DNA from: Agapetus fuscipes | Lineage: Eukaryota; Arthropoda; Insecta; Trichoptera; Glossosomatidae | Direction of reading: 5' to 3' | Assembly (NCBI GenBank): GCA_951799405.1 | Contig: OX637353.1 | Coordinates: 10,168,001 to 10,232,000, forward strand | DNA: 64,000 nucleotides | In this document: positions 50,001 to 59,434 of the stretch, one piece after another | Position numbering within the stretch: the stretch's first letter is position 1 | How the letters are laid out: each line of letters opens with the position of its first letter | Translations under genes and position numbers: made by a program | Notes under the pieces: model-generated | What the model was told of the DNA's origin: nothing | Seen by the model: the letters and a program-made list of their open reading frames with translations, nothing else | The model's database searches: none

Positions 50001-53000
50001 AAAAAGGGGTGTCTATGAGTTCATTCTCTCACAATCTTCCAGCCCAAAGTATGAAAAACTGTACAGTATGAAAATTTAAAAGATTTTTTTTTTCTCACCC
50101 CTAGCGAAAAGACACATTTTTTTTATTGCTTTAATTGCTTCATTATGTACTTAGCTATCATATCGGAAGAAAAAAAAGCGGTGTCTATGAGTTCGTTCTC
50201 TCACAATCTTCCAGCCCAAAGTATGAAAATTTGTAAAGTATAAAAATTTAAATTATTTTGTTTACATTTCTTTAATCTCTTTATAATCTATCACTAGCGA
50301 AAAGGCAATTTGTTCACATACCAGCTGGTTTAATGGAAATATAATAGGGTATTTGCAATAGTGAGGAATATGATAAAAAGTATATTATTTTGATAGATTT
50401 CGAAAAATCAAATAATAATATGTTGATTTGAAGTCGAAAATATTTTTTTTCGATTTTATATTTAAAAAAGAAAATATAGAAATTTGGACAAGTTTTTAAA
50501 CGGATATGAGATCTGCTTTTTCTATTTCCGGTGCTGTGACGTCATATGTTGACGTCACTTTCTTTTATTGACATTCCATACTCTGTTAACATGTGTTGTT
50601 GACAACAGAAACAAATGAAAACAACAGAAACAAATGAAATGTTTTTAAAGAAACACACAAACTTGTTGAAAAATAACAGCCTCAACGGTGTAAACATTAA
50701 AAAGCGATGTTTGAATTACATGAATGTGAGGGCTGTCAGTTGATACGGCGTTGTTTACAAGACCGTGACGTCACGCGAGAATATTTCATCTAGTAGCGTT
50801 TAGGCGCGAAAATTCAAAAATCGATTTTAAAATGCTTATAACTTTGCTAAAAATACAACTAAAATTAAAATTCAAGAAGTTTTGGGCTAATAAAGCATAA
50901 ACGAATTTAAATCACAAAAAAAAGAAAAATGTGAAAATACCCTATTTAATTCTCATTAAAATAAAAACCATACATGTAGGGAAACGGCTTTTTTCGTTGA
51001 CATCCCCAGTTTCCCCAGCTGTCAGGCTAGCACCTGTCAGGCTGTCTTCACACCGGTGAATTTTAAATAAATTGCCAGCACGAAGACATAGGCTTCAAAG
51101 TTGCCATCGTTGCCATTGCCAAGTCGATTATTTTTCGGTTGAATTCCGTTGAGTACCTACCTATATTCTTTATTTATTTCAAAATTATACTTCAACCAGT
51201 TATAACATGTATTTTTTAGAAATAATGACGATCGATTAGGTCAACTTTTTATATGAAACCGTACTTATTTCGGCATTTAATTTTTTTAAAGTATTTATTT
51301 TTTATTTTTTTATTTAATATAAGACATTTTAAGTACATACATTACATTTTTCAAACTTATTTCTATTACATAATATTCAATTGTTTTATATGCTATACCT
51401 CACCAAAAAGAGTCAAAGCTCTTGTGTGTGGTGAGGGATTCACAATTAATTTAGTCAATAGTAATAACAAATTTATTTCATTTATTTAATATATTTAAAT
51501 TATAAACTAGAAATTTATTTAAGTTACTTCATACACTTAAGTCAAATACTTATGATGTGTATTTTCAGTGTGAAGAGATCTGATATGTGGAGAAATCAAA
51601 TTAAAATAAGAAAAAACTGTATAATAAACAAAAGCAAATATATAAACATAGATAATATAGGCAAGTAGGTACCAAAGTATAATAAAATAAAAACATACAT
51701 ACATATGATTTATAGAGGTCTACTAATGACAAAAAAACAATACAAGGCACAGGCAATAATATCAATTGGTATACAAATCTAATATTTTTCGAAATGTTTT
51801 TTAAGTTTATTTTTAAATACATGATAATCTTTTATATTTTTTAGTTCAGTCGGTAATTTATTAAAGTTTGTTACACCAACATAAATGAAGCTATTTTGAT
51901 AATGTTTTGTGTCAAATTTTGACATTTTGAGGTTATGTTTGTATCTTGTTGAATGATTTGTTTCTAATTTTAATTGTTGTTTTTCCTTTAATATTTGCAA
52001 TATGGCGTTTTTTTTAAAAATGATATCTACTGAGGGAACTTTAAATATTTTAAATACTAATTCAGTCGGGTAATTCGATGGTTTTTTTAATATTATCTTA
52101 ATGATTAATTTTTGAATTATTTTTACAGGGTTTAATGTGTTTAAGTATGACCCTCCCCATCCTATAATGCCGTACTGTAATATAGATTGCACAATTGCGT
52201 AGTAGACTCTTCTTAAGTTATCTATTCCGAGTATATTTCTAAGTCTTATAAATATGTATATGCACTTTCTGATTCGTTTTATCAGTTTACTAGTATGTTC
52301 TTTCCATTTTAATTTACTATCTATGTCAACGCCTAAATATCTTGTAGTATCTGTTTGCTTTAGTATTGAGCAGGTTAGATTACAATTCGTTTTATTACAT
52401 TTATTTTGTTGATGAATAAATACGTTTAAATTTAGATTTAATTTATTTTCATTAATAGAGAACGGGACAATGTAAGTTTTTTCGCTGTTGAGTGTTAACA
52501 AATTCACGTCGAACCAGTGCTTTAAATTGTCAATGTCAACATTTGCTTTATTGGTGACACTATTCCAATTTGTATCTTCGATGATAATAACTGTATCATC
52601 AGCATAGGATATTATTTTTCCGTTTAGTTTCAGTGTAAATACATCATTGACATATAATATAAATAATAAAGGGCCTAATACTGTGCCCTGTGGTATTCCG
52701 AAATTACTAGTTTCTATTTGGCTGTACACCTCATTTATTTTGACAACTTGAGGTCTTTGATATAGATTATTACAATAATATTATTACAATAGATTATTAC
52801 AAAGTATTATTACAATATACAATCTAAGTTGCATAGACGCATTAACATTTATAATTCATATTCAATGCACTCCTCTTCGGAGACACGAGTGAGTTTGCGC
52901 TTACAAATGCTGCATGTGTATTTACAAATAAAAATTTCAGCCTCTCATGACCATAAGCCCTGCAACTTTTGCTGACCTTTTCAGAAACAGGGGACACATT

Positions 53001-56000
53001 TGTTAAGTGAACCCATTTATGCGATATGAGTGGTAAGCCTCATACTAACCCTTAAGTCAAGGAATTTGAGTTTGAAAAATCCTTCAACAACGGTAATCTT
53101 AATTTATAATCTAAAGTTGCAAAAAAAGTTATTTGATGATTCAAATTAAATGCACGCCCACAAACTGGCAAATGTCATTTCACGCTAACATATAGTTGTG
53201 GCGCTTGATTTTTTTTAAATATTAGAATATATAATCTAAGTTGCACAGATACAATAACTTTTATAATTCAAATTCAATGCATGCCCCCCTGGAGACACGA
53301 GTGGGTACGCGCTTATTAATGCTGCATGTGAACTTACAAATTAAAATTAAGGCCTCTAATGAACATAAGCCCTGCAACTTTGGCCAACCTTTTAAAAAAC
53401 AGGGGGAACATTTGTCAAGTGAACCATTTTTTTCGATATGGGTATTCAAGCTCATACTTACCTATCCGTCAAGGATTTGAGTTTGAAAAATCCTTCAACA
53501 ACGTTAAATTTAATTTATAATCTAAAGTTGCAAAAAAAGTTATTTGATGATTAAAATTGAATGCACGCCCACAAACTGGCAAATGTCATTTCACGCTAAC
53601 AAATGGTTGTGGCGTTTGACTTTTTTAAATATTAGAATATATAATCTAAGTTGCACAGATACAATAACTTTTATAATTCATATTCAATGCATGTCCCCCT
53701 GGAGACATGAGTGGGTTCGCGCTTATAAATGCTGCATGTTAACTTACAAATTAAAATTAAGGCCTATAATGAACATAAGCCCTGCAACTTTTGCCAACCT
53801 TTTCAAAAACAGGGGAAACATTTGTCAAGTGAACCATTTTTTTGCGATTTGGATATACAGGCTCACACTAATATATAAGTCAAGGAATTTGAGTTTGAAA
53901 AATCCTTCAACAACGTTAAATTTAATTTATAATCTAAAGTTGCAAAAAAAGTTATTTGATGATTCAAATTGAATGCAAACCCACAAACTGGCAAATGTCA
54001 TTTCACGCTAACATAATAGTTGTGGCGCTTGATTTTTTTTAATATTAGAATATATAATCTAAGTTGCACAGATACAACAACTTTAATAATTCATATTCGA
54101 GACACGAGTGGGTTCGCACTTATAAATGCTGCATGTGAACTTACAACTTAAAATTAAGGCCTCTAATGAACATAAGCCCTGCAACTTTTGCCAACCTTTT
54201 CAAAAACAGGGGAAACATTTGTCAAGTGAACCATTTTTTGCGATATGGGTATTCAGGCTCATACTTACCTATAAGTCAAGGATTTGAGTTTGAAAAATCC
54301 TTCATCAACGTTAAATTTAATTTATAATCTAAAGTTGCAAAAAAAGTTATTTGATGATTCAAATTGAATGCACGCCCACAAACTGGCAAATGTCATTTCA
54401 CGCTAACATATAAGTAGTTGTGGCGCTTGATTTTTTTTAAATATTAGAATATATAATCTAAGTTGCACAGATACAATAACTTTTATAATTCATATTCAAT
54501 GCATGTCCCCCTGGAGACATGAGTGGGTTCGCGCTTATAAATGCTGCATGTTAACTTACAAATTAAAATTAAGGCCTCTAATGAACATAAGCCCTGCAAC
54601 ATTTGCCAACCTTTTCAAAAACAGGGGAAACATTTGTCAAGTGAACCATTTTTTGCGATATGGGTATTCAAGCTCATACTTACCTATCCGTCAAGGATTT
54701 GAGTTTAAAAAATCCTTCAACAATGTTAAATTTAATTTATAATCTAAAGTTGCAAAAAAAGTTATTTGATGATTCAAATTGAATGCACGCCCACAAACTG
54801 GCAAATGTCATTTCACGCTAACATTTAATTGTGGCACTTGATGTTTTTAATTTTACAATATAAATCTAAGTTGCATACATACATTTTATAATTGATATTC
54901 AATGCATGCCCCCAAGCAGACATGAGTGACTTTGCGCTTACAAATGCTGCATGTGTAATTACAAATAAAAATTTCAGCCTCTCATAACCATAAGCCATGC
55001 AACTTTTGCCGACCTATTCAGAAACAGGGGGAACATTAGTTAAGTGAACCCATTTATGCGATATGGGTGGTAAGCCTCATACTAACCCTTAGGTCAAGGA
55101 ATTTGGGTTTGAAAAATCCTTAAACAACGGTTATCTTAATTTATAATCTTAAGTTGCAAAAAGAGTTTTGATGATTCAAATACAATGCACACCCACAAAC
55201 TGGCAAATGTTCTTTCACGCTAACATATAATTGTGGCACTTGATGTTTTTAATTTTAGAATATAAATCTAAGTTGCATACATACATTTTATAATTCATAT
55301 TGAATGCATGCCCCCAAGCAGACATGAGTGAGTTTGCGCTTACAAACGCTGCATGTGTAATTACAAATAAAAATTTCAGCCTCTCTTGACCATAAGCCCT
55401 GCAATTTTGCCGACCTTTTCAGGAACAGAGAAACATTCGTTCAGTGAACATTTTTTTAGGTATGGGAGGTCAGCCTCATACCTCATGCTTCATACAAGAT
55501 ACTCAGAACATGAAAGAACTAAATAACCCTTTTACCGCAATTTTTTTTTCAAATTACTTCTTAAAGCATTTAAGTAATTACTATGAAAGGAGGTGTGAGG
55601 AAAAATTATTGCGAAGCCAGACTTACACTGCCCAAAGGGCCTAGCAGACAACCGTGCGCAGCACGGTCAGTCTGCTAGTATACATATATTTTTAAATAAG
55701 GTTTATTAGTTGAAGCTGATAACCTGAAGTTACTTAAACCCAATGAGCACTCTCTAATTATGTGTACTAAAAGAAAAATGATCCTTGCATGAAGATGTAT
55801 ATCCCATGGCTAGATAGCACCACAAGTTGTCACCCATAGTGAATAACAAATTGTTATGCGGATTTTTTCACTTCAAGTATTTTACATAAAATGATGATAA
55901 TGCTCTTTTATAATTTATCAGGTTCTTTAAATTTTGCAAATGAGCCAGAAATAAAGAAAATCAACGGAATGGATGTAAATCAACTAACAAAAGAACTATG

Positions 56001-59000
56001 GTTTTCTGATGTCCCGACAACATTGCAGGAAGCAAACTATTTTAAAAAGGCTAAGTTCCTCAATCCTATTTCAGTTTCGGTAAGTGTATAAAGCATATCA
56101 CGTGAATATTTTTGTCAGTTTATCTTAACAGATGTTAACATTTCAGAATTTGTCTTCTGGACCTTTTGACTTGGCGAGACTCTCTTCCAAATACTTCAGT
56201 TTGAGCAGAGATCAAGAAGCAACTGGTTTCTATAACTTATCAGAGCTATACAGTATTGATGTCAATGTCTATAAAGAGACAAGAATAGATAAATTACTTA
56301 ATGGAATAGATTTTAACTTCTTCGAAGAACAAACACTGCAATCATTTAAAATTCAAACCATTAACTATCCATTTGTGTTTGAGACTGTGGAAGCTGGTAA
56401 CCAAATTCTACACAAAATAATTTCTTAATTGTATTATTTTTGTTGTTTTTTTTTCTAACTATTATTTACTTTGAAAAATGTTTCAGATGAACTCAATTTA
56501 TACGGTAAAATGAATAATTTAAGTCTTGCCTTTGACGTCTTCCTGATCAATGGTCCAAATATTATTTCTCAAGGGAAAGAGTTTGATGAGCTTCATGTTT
56601 TACAGTTAATGTGTAACTGTCCATTACAAACTGTAAACGTATCAGAATGGTCAAAGAACGCTGTAAAGAAAACAAACTCAGACAAAAACGTAATTAAAGG
56701 GAATAAAACACTTAAAGCCTCCTCTATACACCATTTAAGGTAAGATAATGGACTCGGCGCATTTAAAATATCCCTCTGCTATAAGATGGTCACCCTTATT
56801 TAATTCCCAATAATCAGGGATTTATTTTATTTTACAGCACTGTAAAATGTACACTTGTGACAGTTATCCTAAATGCAGGACGTAGCGCTTTAGTGTGTTT
56901 ACAATCCACTTACATTTACAATCCACTGACTGTTCTATCTCTAGCCTGGCCAAGTGGCGTAGCATTGTTTCCCCCATTTTAAATGTGCTTAGTCCATTGT
57001 ACAAAATGAGTTTATCCATAAAATAAATATCTATATTAACCACAAGAAACAATTTTTAGGAACTACGGATATATCAATGGAAAAATTATATCTGAAGACA
57101 CTATATTGAATAAAATGAATCCGCAAATATTAAATGGAAAAAAAACATTTCTGAATCGGGATCATTTACATTTTTTCAAATCAGTTGTAGCCAAGAAAAA
57201 TATCAATGGTTTTGATGTTAATACAGCTTTTGAAAATATGGTGGGTTATACTTTCTGTTGTCTTGCAAATATATTATCACCTTTATCAAGAATAATTTTA
57301 TGAATATTTTAAAAACATTCTAGGCTTTCCAAAATGGTGAAGGAGCCATTGTCATCACAGGTACAAAAATAGCATCGGCAGACATTATTGCAGAAAATAT
57401 ATACATAACTGGCGGTTTATATAATGGACAAAATGTCTCAAAAATTCTTCATTCTCTAATGGAGATAAGAAAAAAACAAATTCATAACAGTTTACAAGAT
57501 AAATTGATTCAAATGGTGCAAAGTATTTCAACGCACATAGCTGGTAGGTAATTATGTCTTGAAAATAAAATAAGAATATGAAGTATTGCGAACAATCTTG
57601 ATTAAAAATGTATTTTTTCTAGTTATTCCAAAGAAAATACAAGACTTGAAGCTGATCCAGGTGATTGAAGGAAACATACCAAGTCAATATATTTTAAGAC
57701 CAACGTCAAACATATTGGTGGCAATGAGAACAATGGAATTGTCTTTTTTCTATTTATATAATTGGGATCCTGTTCTTCAGAACTTCCTACCAAATAAAGG
57801 TTGATTTGAATCATACATTTCCCTAAAGACTGAAGTACCCAAAGTATATTTCCCTCAATTGTGTAAATATAAAACTAAATCACTCACTAGGGGTGCTGTT
57901 GTATCTTCCATACATTGTTCTATTTACCCAATCGAGGACAATTTACCCACTATCTTAATACTAGGTGTAAAGAGCTGTTTTGTTACTTCCTTCCAGATAT
58001 GAGTATATTTTCATCTTATGATACAATAACAAGCCTACATTCAGTGGATTGGAAAGATGAACCAACAGTTGTTATTGAAACAAAAAGAGCAACAAATAAT
58101 GATGAACACTTTGAAAGGCATCTGCTAACTTTTACTCAACAAGGCACGAGGCTTATAGAGACATCCATCGCCAGAAAAACTAAATCAATAGTTGGTATAC
58201 AGGTAGCTGAGAGAAATTGTCTTGTCGTAGTTTATGATGACAAATTTCTTCCAGTAGAGCTTCACTGTAAAAATACTGAAAATAAGTTGGACAGACTCAC
58301 CGTGCATCAAATTATACACATCAAAATGTGTACTAAGGTAATTCATACACATTTAAATTGATGGTACATAATCTGCAAGTAAAATTACAGTTTTCATTTA
58401 AAATAGAGATTAAAAATGCGTAATTTACCGACAAACCAATCCTTATTTAATTCTGTAGTGGGTTTTCGATCTTTAAAATCCCTTCGTCACACAGGCGTAT
58501 CTTCATAACAGGTCAAAATTATTGATAACATGAGTAAAATAGTGGCCTTCTAGATAATGTTTTTGCTGGTTCATATAATGGCAAATAGATCTCAATGAAG
58601 TTCACAAACCTTACTGAATCATTTGTATTTTTCTTTGAATTGCACTGACATGACTGTGCCACGCTACTAAGCTACACATATAGCGTAACTTCTTGCCGAG
58701 ATATCTTATACATTTAATGATTCAGCACCTATTTTCAATAGTGTTATTTAATAGGCTGACATTGCGCTCCTTCTATACTTACCATAATTTTCAGTATATT
58801 TTTATTACATTATATTTAATTGATAATTGTTGGACATCCAGGTCATTACAGCTGAAATTAAAGAAGTTACATACGTGGTGGTTGCTTGTGATGATGGAAC
58901 ATACATAATGCGATGGTCTCACGAAGGCAGAGGGTCGCTAGCAATCTTCCAATCCCTCCCAACAAGCTCTAGCTTATCAGTACAAACTTGGAATAATCAG

Positions 59001-59434
59001 GACTACTTAGCAACTTTTCAAACAGGATTTATTAACATCTATATGTGAGTTCTTTTCTATATAAAAATTACAAAAAGATAATACTACTTCTTGATATAAA
59101 ACAAAACATAAATATCTCTTTTTATAGATTCAACAAGGAGTTGTTGAGGTATGAAGTAAAGCAGACTATAGAAATGACAGGAAGTGTGGAAATCAATCTA
59201 TCAGTTGTTTTTGGAAACCATTTATTGTCGGTGCTGATTCCTACATCACCGGCCAGATTGATGATTTATGAACATTGTGGGATTGCAGGATTCCAGTACA
59301 AATTCACTCATTTCATCCCGACATCATCTGTACTGACAAACATACACAATATACCTGTTAACGATAATGTTCACATTCTTACATTGGGTGGAGTGAACGA
59401 AATACAAATCCTCGAGTTTGTAGCACGTAATTAA
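29087..59434 (+). CDS. Giant secreted EAR-repeat (EPTP) protein, 22 exons
   Basis: Exons: 29087-29213, 29285-29398, 40071-40249, 40356-40552, 41033-41253, 41332-41606, 41868-42036, 42123-42400, 42475-42945, 43031-43691, 43768-43931, 44023-44273, 44359-45221, 55922-56079, 56147-56396, 56487-56739, 57060-57240, 57324-57543, 57623-57799, 57997-58337, 58842-59044, 59128-59434. Every junction keeps frame; sum 6060 nt, 2019 aa. MYLNLVFILLCLHNKLSICA is a signal peptide. Residues about 140-430 hold EAR-type blades (YIWRGNHFDFFQYIPT, FNIGGSTYIGVANHQNNYG). The middle repeats a module with ING/VNG (KVNGKPIDHIYYLLED, LEGLINGLDVQTDF, KKINGMDVNQLTKE, LLNGIDFNFFEEQ). EAR-like blades return after about 1680 (IMRWSHEGRGSLAIFQSLPT). 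Size and layout recall the insect eggshell proteins Nasrat/Polehole/Closca; that is a guess. Intron 5 seems to use a GC donor. AATAAA at 59533. Confidence 0.8.
29399..30662 (+). other. Intron 2 of the EAR gene, left part
   Basis: AT-rich, no exon seen. A weakly conserved sequence before the Harbinger-like terminus at 30663. Confidence 0.5.
31278..33364 (+). CDS. SWIM zinc-finger plus YqaJ-family nuclease (transposon-borne)
   Basis: Exons 31278-31321, 31626-31822 and 32394-33364 join to 403 aa. The N-terminal SWIM finger, CVCEDCPASQGGCKH (about residues 70-85), spans the second intron. The YqaJ/lambda-exonuclease fold follows: LWYELRYGRITASKI at about 225-238, RKLEELV (Glu near 275), ASPDG (Asp near 307), LEIKCP (Glu and Lys near 316/318) and FFAQIQMQMH (Gln near 342). 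These are the metal-binding and catalytic positions of the family, so the enzyme looks intact. An ATG at 31191 starts a longer, related-looking N-terminus, but it goes out of frame near 31250-31256, so I start at ATG 31278. The stop codon overlaps AATAAA (33360-33365). Its role in transposition is not established. Confidence 0.85.
31925..32165 (-). repeat. Unit T copy (minus)
   Basis: Diverged complement of the LINE tail in the second intron of the YqaJ gene; contains GCCCACAAACGGACACGTG and GGTCAGACTCATATCAATCC. Confidence 0.75.
33480..33725 (+). repeat. Unit T copy (plus)
   Basis: Starts CCCTTGACTTATAGGTTGGT, the same 5' boundary as in the LINE tail, and ends in AACCTAGATTACATTAG. About 15 bp missing near 33545. 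Confidence 0.8.
33890..34100 (+). repeat. Unit T copy, diverged
   Basis: AAAAGGTTCACTTGCCAATAT and CTGTTCCAGGGAAGAGCG follow the unit T order, with many substitutions. Confidence 0.6.
34348..34900 (+). repeat. 92-bp tandem array, about six copies
   Basis: The phrase CAGTCATACAAGTGAAATGA starts at 34431, 34521, 34613, 34705 and 34797, with a partial unit before and after. The last two units are nearly identical. It lies between the converging transposon genes. Confidence 0.9.
34980..37167 (-). CDS. THAP-domain DDE transposase (ISL2EU type)
   Basis: Exon 1 37167-36979 and exon 2 36413-34980 join in phase 0 to 540 aa. Residues 1-80 are a THAP C2CH finger: C9, C14, C58 and H61, with W39 and FLRMPRD, a sequence-specific DNA-binding module. 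HFN|LQDDLENFM at the splice and LKKGVLPHKF complete it. A low-complexity acidic stretch with DVDA repeats follows (about 130-245). The C-terminal DDE_Tnp_4 nuclease has SIIDCLEIQIEKP (first Asp near 371), GYGGRATDSTI, WVMADRGFK (second Asp near 446) and HVERVISRVREF (Glu near 494). All three catalytic residues are present and there is no internal stop, so it may encode active transposase. It converges on the YqaJ gene. Confidence 0.9.
36130..36215 (-). repeat. In-frame 24-bp repeat in the transposase
   Basis: About three copies of an eight-codon unit encoding STSVDVDA-like peptides (SEASTSVDVDASASVDVDA, then FTSTDVDA). Near-palindromic steps such as CATCAACTGATG occur within it. Confidence 0.8.
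37742..37855 (+). pseudogene. MYB/SANT-like ORF start (Harbinger partner relic)
   Basis: ATG at 37742 opens 37 codons to TGA at 37855. FSPAEKELLVALIKEKPVIE followed by DKITDQRNRW resembles the first helix of the zeste/MYB-SANT-like domains used by Harbinger accessory proteins. The rest of the domain is lost, so this is a truncated remnant. It points towards the HARBI1-like start at 38036. Confidence 0.5.
37896..38036 (-). pseudogene. HARBI1-like transposase N-terminus (relic)
   Basis: The minus-strand ATG at 38036 opens 46 codons ending in TGA at 37898. PRKYIRDCKDPFTYYEEEEF followed by RRRF resembles the N-terminal region of HARBI1-type transposases, which typically read R-D-x-x-x-P-F-x-x-Y/L-x-x-x-x-F-x-x-R-F. 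The catalytic part is missing. With the MYB-like stub it suggests a Harbinger copy whose middle was deleted. Confidence 0.5.
38028..38307 (+). repeat. Near-direct repeat of about 78 bp
   Basis: AGAATTCATTATTTTATG...GGAATATTTTGACAG (38028-38105) recurs at 38230-38307 with a few changes. In the right arm of the Harbinger-like relic. Confidence 0.7.
38628..39566 (-). CDS. RWDD2: RWD domain-containing protein 2 homologue
   Basis: A single exon of 312 aa from ATG 39566 to TAG 38628-38630. Residues about 25-155 form the RWD fold (LKQQLLEIEMIQSMFSNPGE, ALPIDYPVTEPDVFVR, CVCSIIFWLQENIDKY), a ubiquitin-E2-like interaction module. The C-terminal half is the DUF1115 region that defines RWDD2 (RLWIYSHHIFSKTKRKDIL, LTGFMLPGKPGVICVEGD, YVFIDYFGVSG). 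Length and domain order match RWDD2A/B, and the function is poorly known. GTG at 39593 is in frame but less likely as a start. The gene is intronless and lies antisense within intron 2 of the EAR gene, about 150 bp from the Harbinger-like right end. No poly(A) tract marks it as a retrocopy. Confidence 0.93.
   Translation of the reverse strand: MTLQFDSLCDDFLNFRDLEEELSKICDKSEIEECLKQQLLEIEMIQSMFSNPGEFIMDDPGLLEDVKDYLSDKTTKIPGRLDFSVNLIADKKKTEVCIALPIDYPVTEPDVFVRNNQLNRKQQKLMNKELTLFIDTLRGETCVCSIIFWLQENIDKYTTGEEAPSEDKEAPIKVKTSFSRLWIYSHHIFSKTKRKDILSLAETLHLTGFMLPGKPGVICVEGDTDDADEWWAAVKAMNWKKIVMRRNETAPLDSAPRLNKFDDFQEIGFKCMNSNRGTERHMDMGELYKYLKEHNCEYVFIDYFGVSGQNNI
39865..39945 (+). repeat. tRNA-like SINE head (S2 related)
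   Basis: A box TAATCTAATGG and B box GAGTTTGATTCCC, followed by GGAGACCAAAAAATAT as in the S2 copy at 9935. The stems do not fold as a tRNA. Confidence 0.5.
40606..40851 (+). repeat. Unit T copy, young
   Basis: About 97% identical to the tail of the LINE copies, starting CCCTGACTTATAGGTTGGTA and ending in TTAGATTATAGAT. In EAR intron 4. Confidence 0.9.
45222..45527 (+). other. EAR intron 13, left part
   Basis: AT-rich unique-looking sequence between exon 13 and the foldback element. The last eight bases, GAATTTTA, are the target duplication. Confidence 0.6.
45606..46201. mobile_element. ISL2EU-derived MITE in the left foldback arm
   Basis: Starts GGGTATTTTCACATTTTTC and ends CACTATTGCAAATACCC, flanked by TA (45604-45605, 46202-46203). 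Both ends match the corresponding ends of the ISL2EU element at 30845-37496 over about 15-35 bp. It includes several TGACGTCA (CRE-like) motifs. About 596 bp, non-coding. Confidence 0.75.
46560..47403 (+). repeat. Tandem array of about 170-bp units, left half
   Basis: The phrase TCTTTTCGCTAG recurs at 46799, 46969, 47140 and 47311, a spacing of 170-171 bp. Each unit has TATGATAGCTAAGTATATAA, poly-A runs and GGCTGGAAGATTGTGAGAGA. Units before 46700 are more diverged. Confidence 0.9.
47404..50235 (-). repeat. Tandem array of about 170-bp units, right half (inverted)
   Basis: About 16 units of the complement of the left array, with poly-T runs and CTAGCGAAAAGACACATTTT in each. The turn at 47403/47404 is abrupt, inside the unit (GAACGAAC then TTTAATTGC). 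Some units form alternating subtypes (TTTGTTTTTCACATCACTAG versus TTTCTCATCCCTAG), which points to growth by blocks of several units. Confidence 0.9.
50346..50942. mobile_element. ISL2EU-derived MITE in the right foldback arm
   Basis: Inverted counterpart of 45606-46201: starts GGGTATTTGCAATAGTGAGG, ends TGTGAAAATACCC, flanked by TA. Confidence 0.75.
51066..51779 (-). other. AT-rich sequence, probable LINE 3' UTR
   Basis: Lies just downstream (minus strand) of the RT fragment at 51780-52764 and may be its 3' UTR. No gene or motif visible. Confidence 0.4.
51780..52764 (-). pseudogene. Non-LTR retrotransposon RT fragment (jockey-like)
   Basis: Open from the right edge without a start codon to a stop at 51779-51781. 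It has RT motifs FGIPQGTVLGPLLFILYVND and ISYADDTVII, then TRYLGVDIDSKLKWKEH and the LQYGIIGWGGSY segment usual in jockey/R1-like pol C-termini. The upstream fingers domain and the endonuclease are missing, so it is 5'-truncated but has no stop inside. Unrelated in sequence to the RTE-like copies. In EAR intron 13, antisense to the gene. Confidence 0.85.
52810..55480 (-). repeat. Dimeric satellite built from unit T, about 6.5 units of 400-414 bp
   Basis: CTAAGTTGCA recurs near 52815, 53235, 53645, 54060, 54468, 54867 and 55269. Each unit contains a complete unit T in minus orientation (ending AAGTCAAGGA), a linker (TTTGAGTTTGAAAAATCCTT), and a second partial unit T (TTATAATCTAAAGTTGCAAA to TCATTTCACGCTAACA). 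The outer units differ more than the inner ones. Confidence 0.9.
55641..55678 (+). other. 38-bp stem-loop, possible Helitron-type 3' end
   Basis: CTAGCAGAC and GTCTGCTAG enclose a second stem CCGTGC/GCACGG with loop GCA. A GC-rich hairpin followed within a dozen bases by CTAG and then T is the pattern of Helitron-type 3' termini. No 5' end is identified. Confidence 0.45.
55679..55921 (+). other. EAR intron 13, right end
   Basis: Unremarkable AT-rich sequence up to the acceptor TTATAATTTATCAG before exon 14. Confidence 0.6.

Larger units (their letters stand above)
45528..51057. mobile_element. 5.5-kb foldback element with 8-bp target duplication
   Basis: Ends ACCGGTGTGAAGACAGCC and its complement, flanked exactly by GAATTTTA at 45520-45527 and 51058-51065. 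The arms pair over roughly 0.7 kb (45528-46203 with 50344-51057, about 90% by eye). Between the arms, an array of about 170-bp repeats runs in one direction to 47403 and in the opposite direction from 47404 to about 50235, so the whole element can fold on itself. No ORF of note: it must be mobilised by proteins encoded elsewhere. An 8-bp duplication suits hAT- or P-type transposases; the termini do not let me choose. Confidence 0.85.

Noticed and set aside
46560..50235. CRISPR-like array
   Set aside because: Units of about 170 bp are repeated whole with no unique spacers, in an intron of a eukaryotic gene.
53241..54742. Small ORFs with repeated peptides
   Set aside because: They are translations of satellite units; the similarity reflects the DNA repeat.
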